Program-made: the position numbers and the translations under genes | Assembly: GCF_945649885.1 (NCBI RefSeq) | Contig: NZ_CALZFS010000004.1 | Span: 1-49,038, forward strand | Direction: 5' to 3' | Source: an uncultured Corynebacterium sp. | GTDB lineage: Bacteria > Actinomycetota > Actinomycetes > Mycobacteriales > Mycobacteriaceae | DNA: 49,038 bases | The notes under the pieces: model-generated | Told to the model about the DNA's origin: nothing | Seen by the model: only the letters and a program-made list of their open reading frames with translations | Databases searched by the model: none | Part shown: positions 32,891 to 40,266 of the stretch, one piece after another | How the letters are laid out: the number at the start of each line of letters is the position of its first letter | Numbering within the stretch: position 1 is the first letter of the stretch

Positions 32891-33679
32891 ATGACCGATA
32901 CAGCTGCCGATAGCCTGGTTTTTTCTGATGTCACCGTGCGCCGCGGTGACAAGCTGTTGGTGGAGGGGGTCAACCTCCGGATTCCGCAGGGTTCACACTG
33001 GGCGATCCTGGGCCCCAACGGGGCGGGCAAGACCACCCTGCTGAAAATGGCCGGCACCATGCTGTTCCCCTCTGAAGGCAGCGTGGATGTGCTCGGCCAC
33101 CGTTATGGACGGGTGGATACCCGCATGCTGCGTCGCCACATTGGTTATGTTGATCCCAAACAACGGTTGGATGACATGCCGGCACATGAGGCGGTGTTGT
33201 CTGGTGTCACTGCAACGAACGGTCTACTTACCCGTTGGGAACCCACCCGTGCAGACCTGATCCGACGTGATCAGTTGCTGGAGCTGGTCGGCATGGGCGA
33301 CCGCGCTGATCGACGCTGGTCCGCCATGAGCCAAGGCGAACGCGCAAGAACCCTGATTGCCCGCGCGCTGATCCCCTCACCTGAGCTGATGCTTCTCGAC
33401 GAACCCAGCACCGGTCTCGACCTACCAGGACGAGAGACCCTGCTGAAGGTCATAGATACGCTACGCACCGAGGTCCCCCGATTGACCACGGTGATGATCA
33501 CCCATCATGTGGAGGATATCGCCGCTTCCACCACTGATGTGCTGATGATGAAAAATGGCCACATCACCTCAGCCGGGCCTGTGTGCGATGTGCTGACCGC
33601 AGAAAACCTCGGGGAACTCTATGACATGGAGGTCCAACTGGAGCGTGTCCGCGGCCGGTGGTTTGCCTTTGAAGCATGA
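32891..33679 (+). CDS. Orphan ABC transporter ATP-binding protein
   Basis: 262 residues from ATG 32891 (MTDTAADSLVFSDV); upstream in-frame starts at 32849 and 32885 are less likely given the -10 spacing. It has Walker A GPNGAGKTT, the altered signature MSQGERAR, Walker B LMLLDEPSTGLDL and the switch His in ITHHVEDIAAS. No permease gene is adjacent. The single ATPase resembles ModF/YadG-like soluble ATPases. Its partner and substrate cannot be inferred. metB follows after about 100 nt but has its own promoter. Confidence 0.85.
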   Translation: MTDTAADSLVFSDVTVRRGDKLLVEGVNLRIPQGSHWAILGPNGAGKTTLLKMAGTMLFPSEGSVDVLGHRYGRVDTRMLRRHIGYVDPKQRLDDMPAHEAVLSGVTATNGLLTRWEPTRADLIRRDQLLELVGMGDRADRRWSAMSQGERARTLIARALIPSPELMLLDEPSTGLDLPGRETLLKVIDTLRTEVPRLTTVMITHHVEDIAASTTDVLMMKNGHITSAGPVCDVLTAENLGELYDMEVQLERVRGRWFAFEA

Positions 33680-33720
33680 GGGGTCGCCTGAATGTAATGG
33701 GGGGAGGGTTTGCCCATAAA

Positions 33721-33736
33721 TGAACAGCTTGGTCTA
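33721..33736. promoter_or_regulatory. McbR-type operator at metB
   Basis: TGAAC-AGCTTG-GTCTA compared with the McbR consensus TAGAC-N6-GTCTA: the right half is perfect, the left half matches 3 of 5. It overlaps the -10 candidate TAGTAT (33735-33740), the expected place for repression by McbR, whose effector is S-adenosylhomocysteine. Confidence 0.6.
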
Positions 33737-33782
33737 GTATGGCCCACAGCCCCGCAGTTTATTTTTCAGGAGTTGATCTCAC

Positions 33783-34946
33783 GTGTCCACCAAGCCCAGC
33801 AAACAGGGTTTCTCAACCGCCTCGATTCACGCAGGATATGAGCCGGACGATTACTATGGCTCGATCAACATCCCGATTTATGCGTCCACCACCTTTGCGC
33901 AGGATGGCTTGAACGAACTGCGCCGTGGTTATGAATACACCCGTGTCGGCAATCCGACCATCACCGCCCTGGAGCAGACTGTTGCCGCTCTGGAGGGTGC
34001 TGAATATGGCCGTGCCTTCTCCTCTGGAATGGCTGCCACCGATATCCTCTTCCGTATCCTGCTCAAGCCTGGTGACCACATCATCCTGGGTAATGATGCC
34101 TATGGCGGAACCTTCCGCCTCATTGACACCGTCTTCACTGTCTGGGGTGTTGAATACTCCGTGGTGGACACCTCTGTGGTGGAGGAAGTCAAGGCTGCAC
34201 TCAAGGACAACACCAAGCTGATCTGGGTGGAGACCCCCACCAACCCGGCGCTGTCGATCACTGACATTGAAGCTGTGGCCAAGGCTGCTGAAGGCACCAG
34301 TGCCAAGCTCGTGGTGGATAACACCTTTGCATCCCCGTACCTGCAGCAGCCGCTGAAGCTTGGTGCTCACGCCGTGCTGCACTCCACCACTAAGTACATC
34401 GGTGGACACTCGGATGTTGTTGGCGGGCTTGTTGTCACCAATGATCAGTCCCTTGATGAGGAACTGCTGTTCATGCAGGGTGGCATCGGTCCGATCCCGA
34501 GTGTGTTTGATGCGTACCTGACTGCCCGTGGTCTCAAGACCCTCGGTGTCCGCATGGATCGCCACTGCGATAATGCCGAGAAGGTTGCAGAGTTCCTCGA
34601 TGGTCGTCCTGAGGTGTCCCAGGTGCTCTACCCGGGTCTGGAGTCACACCCCGGACATGAGGTTGCGGCACGTCAGATGAAGCGTTTCGGTGGAATGATC
34701 TCCGTTCGTTTTGCTGGTGGTGAGGAAGCAGCCCGGAAGTTCTGTACCTCCACCAAATTGATCTGCCTGGCAGAATCGCTCGGTGGCGTGGAGTCCCTCT
34801 TGGAGCACCCGGCCACCATGACCCACCAGTCCGCGGCAGGTTCACAGCTTGAGGTGCCACGCGATCTGGTGCGTATCTCCATTGGTATTGAAGACGTTGA
34901 GGACCTGCTCGCAGATGTCGAGCAGGCCCTCAATGAGCTGAACTGA
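33783..34946 (+). CDS. metB: Cystathionine gamma-synthase
   Basis: 387 residues from a GTG start with AGGAG 10 nt upstream. It is a PLP-dependent Cys/Met metabolism enzyme with GYEYTRVGNPT, FSSGMAATDILFR, VVDNTFASPYLQQPL and the PLP Lys in HSTTKYIGGHSD. It condenses O-acetylhomoserine (or the succinyl ester) with cysteine to cystathionine in methionine synthesis. The sequence is close to the C. glutamicum MetB I remember. A McbR-like operator overlaps the promoter. It ends 6 nt from the convergent TetR gene. Confidence 0.95.
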   Translation: MSTKPSKQGFSTASIHAGYEPDDYYGSINIPIYASTTFAQDGLNELRRGYEYTRVGNPTITALEQTVAALEGAEYGRAFSSGMAATDILFRILLKPGDHIILGNDAYGGTFRLIDTVFTVWGVEYSVVDTSVVEEVKAALKDNTKLIWVETPTNPALSITDIEAVAKAAEGTSAKLVVDNTFASPYLQQPLKLGAHAVLHSTTKYIGGHSDVVGGLVVTNDQSLDEELLFMQGGIGPIPSVFDAYLTARGLKTLGVRMDRHCDNAEKVAEFLDGRPEVSQVLYPGLESHPGHEVAARQMKRFGGMISVRFAGGEEAARKFCTSTKLICLAESLGGVESLLEHPATMTHQSAAGSQLEVPRDLVRISIGIEDVEDLLADVEQALNELN

Positions 34947-34952
34947 TTGTGA

Positions 34953-35696
34953 TTACTGCCCGAGGAGCTTTTCCACGTAGGCGATCCGGGCCTCAATGAT
35001 CTGTTCGAAGAGTTCGTCAGCGGTGCTGACGGACTCTTCTGTTGCTTGACGGCTCAAGGGAGCATCAAGCTCGGGGTTCTGATCCAGCCAGGGCTTGGGA
35101 ACCGGATGGAAGGTGGTTTCCTTGCTCTCCTCATCACGGTTGTCATAGTTGTAATCAGAGGTCAGGGCGAAGCTGAAGAGGTCAGCCAGCAGCATCTCGC
35201 GGACAATGGTGGCCTGTTTCAGACTGAGCCCGATGTCGGTGAGGAATTTGAGGGACTTTTCCGCCACCGCGATGCGGATGGGGGAGGTGCCTCGTGGGGT
35301 GATGTGTTCATCAAGTGCCACCAGGAGCACCCGGGGGTGCTTGCGGAACTGATTGCGGAGGCTGCTCCACAGCAGGTGGAAGGAGTCACGCCAGTTGGTG
35401 GGATCTAGGTCGGGTATAACGATGTCTTCAATGAGACGAACCCAGATCCTGTCGATGATCTCCTGGCGGTTGGTCACATGGTTATAAAGGGCGCGGGGGG
35501 TAACGCCCATGTCTCGCGCCAGACGGTTCATGGTGACCGCGGTGAATCCCTCCTGCCCAGCAATGTTGAGGGTGCGTTCCACAATGGCATCCACGGTGAG
35601 GATACGTTGGGTGGGGCGTCCCGGGCGGCGACCGGTGGAGCCGACGGTGGTGGAAGAGGGGGAGTCTACTACAGGCTTTATCGTTTCGCTTGGCAT
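34953..35696 (-). CDS. TetR-family transcriptional regulator
   Basis: 247 residues. An N-terminal tail containing GRRPGRPTQR leads into the helix-turn-helix (AIVERTLNIAGQEGFTAVTM, then RLARDMGVTPRALYNHVTNR). The C-terminal ligand domain resembles the TetR class with a large, variable pocket. TAATCT lies 8 nt before the ATG, so a leaderless mRNA is likely. It is divergent from the SDR gene at 35814 and shares a 118-bp control region with an inverted repeat, so it probably regulates itself and that SDR. Confidence 0.87.
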   Translation of the reverse strand: MPSETIKPVVDSPSSTTVGSTGRRPGRPTQRILTVDAIVERTLNIAGQEGFTAVTMNRLARDMGVTPRALYNHVTNRQEIIDRIWVRLIEDIVIPDLDPTNWRDSFHLLWSSLRNQFRKHPRVLLVALDEHITPRGTSPIRIAVAEKSLKFLTDIGLSLKQATIVREMLLADLFSFALTSDYNYDNRDEESKETTFHPVPKPWLDQNPELDAPLSRQATEESVSTADELFEQIIEARIAYVEKLLGQ

Positions 35697-35761
35697 GATT
35701 GTTCAGATTACGCCTTTGGGACGACTTAATCCATAGGATTGTTTCAGAGTAGACCTGCAGT

Positions 35762-35779
35762 TTTAGGGATGTACCTAAA
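35762..35779. promoter_or_regulatory. Inverted repeat in the TetR/SDR divergent promoter
   Basis: TTTAGG-GATGTA-CCTAAA, perfect 6-bp arms. It is a candidate operator for the adjacent TetR regulator. A weaker McbR-like TAGAC-N6-TTTTA (35750-35765) overlaps its left arm. Confidence 0.5.
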
Positions 35780-35813
35780 TTTGGGTGTGAAAATAGTTTG
35801 GAAGGGAAATATT

Positions 35814-36521
35814 ATGGCTGATTCTGTGGCTGTAGTCACCGGGGCGACCGGAGGAATGGGAATTGAGATTGTCCGGGACCTGGCCCGTGACCACGTGGTC
35901 TATGCACTGGGGCGCAATGAGGACGTATTGGCAGAAGTGGCGGAACTAGACAATGTCATTGCCGTGCACACCGATATCGTTGCGGATGTGATGGGTGGCA
36001 ATGGTGTGGAGGCACTTGCCGGGTTGGACCGTGTTGATGTCCTGGTTCATGCGGCAGCCATCGCACGCAATCTCTCTGTTGAAACCGCCACCGTGGAAGA
36101 CTGGAATGCCCACCTGAATCTCAACGTGGTGGTGCCGGCAGAACTCAGCAGGTGTCTGTTGAAGCCACTGCGTTCAGCGGAGGGGCAGATCGTCTTCATC
36201 AACTCAGGTGCCGGCAATGGTGCGCACCCGGGTAATACTGTTTATGCAGTGAGCAAGCATGCATTGCGGGGTCTGGCGGATGCCCTGCGCAAGGAGGAAG
36301 CTAACCATGGTGTGCGGGTGTCCACCGTGAGCCCGGGACCCACTGATACGGCTATGTTGCGTGGTCTGATGGATGCCCAGGGCAGTGATTATCAGCCTGA
36401 GCTGTACATCGATCCGGTTGAGGTGGCCTCTGCCATCCGCTTTGTGGTGGATGCGGGAAAGAGCACCCAGATCACCAATGTGGATGTGCGTCCCAGGATA
36501 GAACTGGGCGATCGCAGGTAA
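35814..36521 (+). CDS. Short-chain dehydrogenase/reductase
   Basis: 235 residues from ATG 35814 with AAGGGA 8 nt upstream; the frame extends to 35739 without a ribosome site. SDR signatures: TGATGGMG near the N-terminus, VHAAAIARN, INSGAGNG and YAVSKHALRG (catalytic Tyr and Lys), then SPGPTDTAM. It is NAD(P)-dependent; the substrate cannot be told. It is controlled with or by the divergent TetR gene. A long stem-loop lies 20 nt after the stop. Confidence 0.88.
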   Translation: MADSVAVVTGATGGMGIEIVRDLARDHVVYALGRNEDVLAEVAELDNVIAVHTDIVADVMGGNGVEALAGLDRVDVLVHAAAIARNLSVETATVEDWNAHLNLNVVVPAELSRCLLKPLRSAEGQIVFINSGAGNGAHPGNTVYAVSKHALRGLADALRKEEANHGVRVSTVSPGPTDTAMLRGLMDAQGSDYQPELYIDPVEVASAIRFVVDAGKSTQITNVDVRPRIELGDRR

Positions 36522-36541
36522 CGCAGGAGGATGTCCCCTTC

Positions 36542-36603
36542 AGGTCAACGTCTCGGCCCTTTTTAGCTCTTTAATCATGGCAAAAGGCACAGGACGTTGA
36601 CCT
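36542..36603. terminator. Long inverted repeat between convergent SDR and aminotransferase genes
   Basis: AGGTCAACGTC (36542-36552) and GACGTTGACCT (36593-36603) are perfect complements. An inner pairing GCCcTTTT/AAAAGGC continues the stem. It can terminate both convergent genes, although the U-tract is internal rather than after the stem. Confidence 0.55.
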
Positions 36604-36620
36604 CGGCACACAACCCTGGA

Positions 36621-38006
36621 TCAGAGTGCCGCGTCAACAGCAGCTGCAGCGGCATCGATGGCATCCAGCAGCTGGTTCAGCTCTTCCGCAGAGGTGATCA
36701 GGGGTGGGGCGATGTGGAAGCGGTGTCCGGAGATCATCGGCCAGACTCCGTGTTCCTTGAATGTGGAAGCGCCGGCGGCCATGGCCTCAGCACTTGCCGG
36801 GGTCTTGGCGGCTGCATCAGAGACGAATTCCAGGGCCCAGAAGAAGCCGACGCCACGGACATCGCCCACAACCTGGTACTTGTCAGCGATCGCAGCGAGA
36901 CGCGGCGCGATCAGGTTCTGGCCAAGGTCAGACACACGATCGAAGATCTTCTCGTCTTCATAGACCTTGAGTGCCGCCAGTGCCGGGGCAACGGCCAGTG
37001 GGTGGCCGGAGTAGGTCAGCCCACCGGAGTAGGCCTGCTCGCCGAAGGTATCGCGGATCTCCTTGGTCATGATGACACCACCGAGTGGGGCATAACCTGC
37101 GTTGATGCCCTTGGCAAAGGTGATCATGTCCGGTGCCACCTCCTGGCCGGCGTGCTCATAGGCGAAGAACTTACCGGTGCGACCCAGCCCCACCATGACC
37201 TCATCGGCGATGAAGAGGATGCCGTGTTTATCGCATAGTTCACGCACACCGGCCAGATAGCCGGCTGGAGGCACGATGATGCCGGAGGAACCCACGACAG
37301 GTTCCAGGATGATCGCGGCGATCATGTTCGCTCCCTCAAATGCGATGGTGTCCTCCAGGTGTTTGAGTGCGCGTTCGCATTCCTGCTCGGGGCTGTCGGC
37401 GAAGAAGGATGAGCGGTAGAGGAACGGTGCCCAAAAGTGGTAGATATCGCCGTCGGTGGTGGGGTTGCCCAGACGACGGTTCTCACCGGTGAGCATCATC
37501 GCAGAACCGGTGGCACCGTGGTAGCTGCGGTAGGCGGACAGCACCTTGTTCTTACCGGTGTGCAGACGTGCCATGCGCACTGCGTGTTCGATGGCATCGG
37601 CACCACCGTTGGTGAAGAAGATGTGGGAGAAGTCTCCCTGCGCCTGCTCCACGATCTGGGCGGCTAATTCGGAGCGGATGTCATTGGCAAACGCCGGGTT
37701 CAGGTTGGTGATGCGTCCGGCCTGGGTGCGGATGGCTTCCACCAGTGCTGGATGGTTGTGGCCCAGGTTGGCGCTGACCAGCTGGGAACCCATGTCCAGG
37801 AAGGCGGTGCCGTCATAGTCATAGAGGGTGGCACCCTGTGCGGTTGCCCAGGCCTTGGGTGAAATCTTGTCCTGTGCGGACCAGGAATGAAAGACATGCG
37901 CCTTGTCCTGGGAGATGGTACGGGCCTCTTCGGCCTGGGCCTCAGGGGAGCCGAACTTAATGAAGTCGCCGTTGAAATTGGTGTAACCGGTGAGTGTTGA
38001 AGACAT
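36621..38006 (-). CDS. Class-III pyridoxal-phosphate aminotransferase
   Basis: 461 residues from ATG 38006, AGGAG 11 nt upstream; a GTG at 38018 is overlapped by the same AGGAG and is unlikely. Omega-aminotransferase signatures: FFTNGGADAIEHAVRMAR, SYHGATGSAM, FIADEVMVGLGRTGKFFAYE and the PLP Lys in FAKGINAGYAPLGG. It moves an amino group between a primary amine or omega-amino acid and a keto acid. It shares its direction with the FAD protein upstream (gap about 120 nt). A half McbR-like TAGAC lies at 38062. It is likely part of the same catabolic unit. Confidence 0.88.
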   Translation of the reverse strand: MSSTLTGYTNFNGDFIKFGSPEAQAEEARTISQDKAHVFHSWSAQDKISPKAWATAQGATLYDYDGTAFLDMGSQLVSANLGHNHPALVEAIRTQAGRITNLNPAFANDIRSELAAQIVEQAQGDFSHIFFTNGGADAIEHAVRMARLHTGKNKVLSAYRSYHGATGSAMMLTGENRRLGNPTTDGDIYHFWAPFLYRSSFFADSPEQECERALKHLEDTIAFEGANMIAAIILEPVVGSSGIIVPPAGYLAGVRELCDKHGILFIADEVMVGLGRTGKFFAYEHAGQEVAPDMITFAKGINAGYAPLGGVIMTKEIRDTFGEQAYSGGLTYSGHPLAVAPALAALKVYEDEKIFDRVSDLGQNLIAPRLAAIADKYQVVGDVRGVGFFWALEFVSDAAAKTPASAEAMAAGASTFKEHGVWPMISGHRFHIAPPLITSAEELNQLLDAIDAAAAAVDAAL

Positions 38007-38126
38007 GAAAAAGTTCACTCCTATAAAGATTCAGAGAAATTCATTGTGAAGGACGCATATGTAGACCTTCAAACCTTGACTCTAACCTGGGAGTGAACTT
38101 TCTTTCATCCAGTGCTGATAGAAGGC

Positions 38127-40112
38127 TTAGGGCAACAACCCGGCGGTGCGCAGCACACTGAGTGCGGTGGCATCGGTTTCCTGCAGCATCAACGGGTTAG
38201 TTCCCGGCATCGGCGAGATGGTGGTATCCGGCAATTGACCATAGGTGGGGATGCCGATCAGGTGCACCCGCCTGTCCACTTCACCATCGAGATGGATCAG
38301 TTTGCGGGTGGCAGGATCGACCTCAGGGGAGCCGGAGGGGGCTTCCACACCATCGGAGGTGTAATTGTTGAAGGTTCGCACGCGGCCATCAGCCATGAGT
38401 GACTGACCCAGTGGATCGCCAGGGACGCGGATGTCAGGACTGTGCATCCAGGCGTCGATGAGCGTGGTGGAACGCAGTGGTGTGTCACCGGTGGTGGGGG
38501 AGGTCAGCTGCCAGGTGACATCGTCCCCGGTCATCTGCACGCTGATCTGTGGGCGGGCACCGGCGAAGGTGGCCAGGCCGGCGTCGATAAGCGCAAGGAG
38601 CTCACGGGTGCGGAACAGCGGTGGGCCGGAGCCAACCATCTGGCCGATCGCCATGACGGCGGCGAAACGGTTACGGCGTGATTCGAAGGTCAGGCGGCCT
38701 TCTGCGCCGAGAATGCTGCTGGGTTTACGTGATGCGGAAATAGACCACAGGGCTGATTTCAGGGGACTGTCCCACGCGAGCTCTGCGTGAATAATATCCT
38801 CAGCCATGCGCTCAGCGATGCGTGCGGTGACCTCCTCCACCGAACCGGTGACACCAGCCAGCGGGTACTCCCAGGCATGCAGATCAAAGAGGTGCTCGGC
38901 GGCGGAAACGTGGGCGCGCAGTGCAGTGGGCAGCTTATCGACGTCCACCTCATCAATGGTCGCGGTGATCGCATCCAGCGAGGTGGTGATGGCCTCCGGG
39001 TTCTGCTTATTCAGATTCTCATAATAAGCCTCATAAGCATCACGGGCTACTGCCGGCCAGACCTCCGTGTCATAGTTGATGCTGGCCACACCGCGTTGCT
39101 GGGCGTTGAGGGCACTGATCACAGCCTTGAGCCGAGCCAGCTTCGCAGCAGGTGGCAAAGACCTGTAATCAGACTTGGGCAGGTAGGGATAGCCACGGCC
39201 AGAGGAGATGACAAAGTGTGGCTCCTTGCCTGATGGTTCATAACGCAGGCCGGAACGCGTGCTGGGATCCTCATGGAAGATGCCACCGCGGTCAATGGTG
39301 GTCAGCGCCATGATATCGAAGAACCCCATGCCCAGTCCGCGGACCAGGACCTTGCCGCCTGCCGGAATGTCCTCATGGCTTTGCTCCAGGGGGTTGCCGG
39401 GCCTGATCCAGGTGAGCTCCGGGTGTTCTTCGGCGGCAGTTCCGAGGGCCTGCTCCTCAGCATTGGGAGCCGGGGTCTGCCAGCCCACCGCCAGCACGGT
39501 GGCATCAGCGGTCACCATCGTGGAATCGGACAGGGTGATAATGTCCCTATCGCCGTCCTCCCGGATATTAACCGCCCGGGCGTGATGCTGTTCCACCTGC
39601 ACCCAGTCAGGAAGAAGCGTCAGTGCCACATCAAAAACCCAGCGCAGATACGCACCATAGAGGGCACGGGAAGGGTTGGACTCGGTGACGGTCTGCTCCA
39701 ACTCCTCATGGAAATCCTCAGCAACTTCTGGTGCTGGCGGGTGCTTGTGGAAGAGTTCAACCGCGGCTGCCGGGATGTCAGTGAGGGTGTCCGGGGCGTC
39801 ACCGCGCACCAGCCGGATCCAGTCATATTGAATGGGGCCTTCCACCACGGGGGCGGTGACCGTGGAGCCAGGTTCCGTGAAGAGGGTGACCGCACCGGCC
39901 AGGGTGTTCATGCACAGGGTGCGTGTCTGATCGGTGCGCCAGATATTGCCGGCACCCATCTCAGAATCCTCAATCAGATGCAGGGTGAGTCCACGGGACT
40001 GGAGCTCCTCCTGCGCGGCAGAGGCGATGGAATTGAGGGCGGCGGCGATTCTTTCAATAACTGAGATGCCTCGGGGACCCACCCCGACGATGGCGACCTG
40101 TGATGGGGGCAT
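38127..40112 (-). CDS. FAD/NAD(P)-binding protein (NAD_binding_9 family)
   Basis: About 661 residues. AGGAG is 11 nt before ATG 40112, while TTG 40118 in the same frame has better spacing, so the start is ambiguous by two codons. The N-terminal dinucleotide fold is VAIVGVGPRGISVIERIA; ATVLAVGWQT is an internal NAD(P)-type strand. The family includes FAD-dependent proteins distantly related to amino-acid N-hydroxylases, generally uncharacterised. It has no signal peptide. It is the first gene left of the divergent promoter with McbR-like sites, paired with the aminotransferase, so an oxidative step on the imported compound is plausible. Confidence 0.8.
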   Translation of the reverse strand: MPPSQVAIVGVGPRGISVIERIAAALNSIASAAQEELQSRGLTLHLIEDSEMGAGNIWRTDQTRTLCMNTLAGAVTLFTEPGSTVTAPVVEGPIQYDWIRLVRGDAPDTLTDIPAAAVELFHKHPPAPEVAEDFHEELEQTVTESNPSRALYGAYLRWVFDVALTLLPDWVQVEQHHARAVNIREDGDRDIITLSDSTMVTADATVLAVGWQTPAPNAEEQALGTAAEEHPELTWIRPGNPLEQSHEDIPAGGKVLVRGLGMGFFDIMALTTIDRGGIFHEDPSTRSGLRYEPSGKEPHFVISSGRGYPYLPKSDYRSLPPAAKLARLKAVISALNAQQRGVASINYDTEVWPAVARDAYEAYYENLNKQNPEAITTSLDAITATIDEVDVDKLPTALRAHVSAAEHLFDLHAWEYPLAGVTGSVEEVTARIAERMAEDIIHAELAWDSPLKSALWSISASRKPSSILGAEGRLTFESRRNRFAAVMAIGQMVGSGPPLFRTRELLALIDAGLATFAGARPQISVQMTGDDVTWQLTSPTTGDTPLRSTTLIDAWMHSPDIRVPGDPLGQSLMADGRVRTFNNYTSDGVEAPSGSPEVDPATRKLIHLDGEVDRRVHLIGIPTYGQLPDTTISPMPGTNPLMLQETDATALSVLRTAGLLP

Positions 40113-40153
40113 ATTCAAAGAAACTCCTGCTCAATGGTGGAAAATAAACTATA

Positions 40154-40192
40154 TAGACCGTGTAGTCTGTCACCCTAAAACCGATCTGTCTA
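40154..40192. promoter_or_regulatory. Two tandem McbR-like sites in the divergent promoter
   Basis: Site 1 (40154-40169) is TAGAC-CGTGTA-GTCTG, 9 of 10 consensus bases, adjoining the leftward -10 TATAGT (40153-40148). Site 2 (40177-40192) is AAAAC-CGATCT-GTCTA, 8 of 10, placed at the -35 of the rightward promoter whose -10 is TATCTT (40202-40207). The centres are 23 bp apart. Confidence 0.6.
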
Positions 40193-40266
40193 AAAGTGTG
40201 TTATCTTTCAGTGAATAAATTAGCTGATACGGAAAGCGATTCACGAATCGATGGAAGGGGAACCCG

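Noticed and set aside
38062..38077. TAGAC half-site upstream of the aminotransferase as a McbR operator
   Set aside because: The second half matches only 2 of 5 bases; recorded only as weak.
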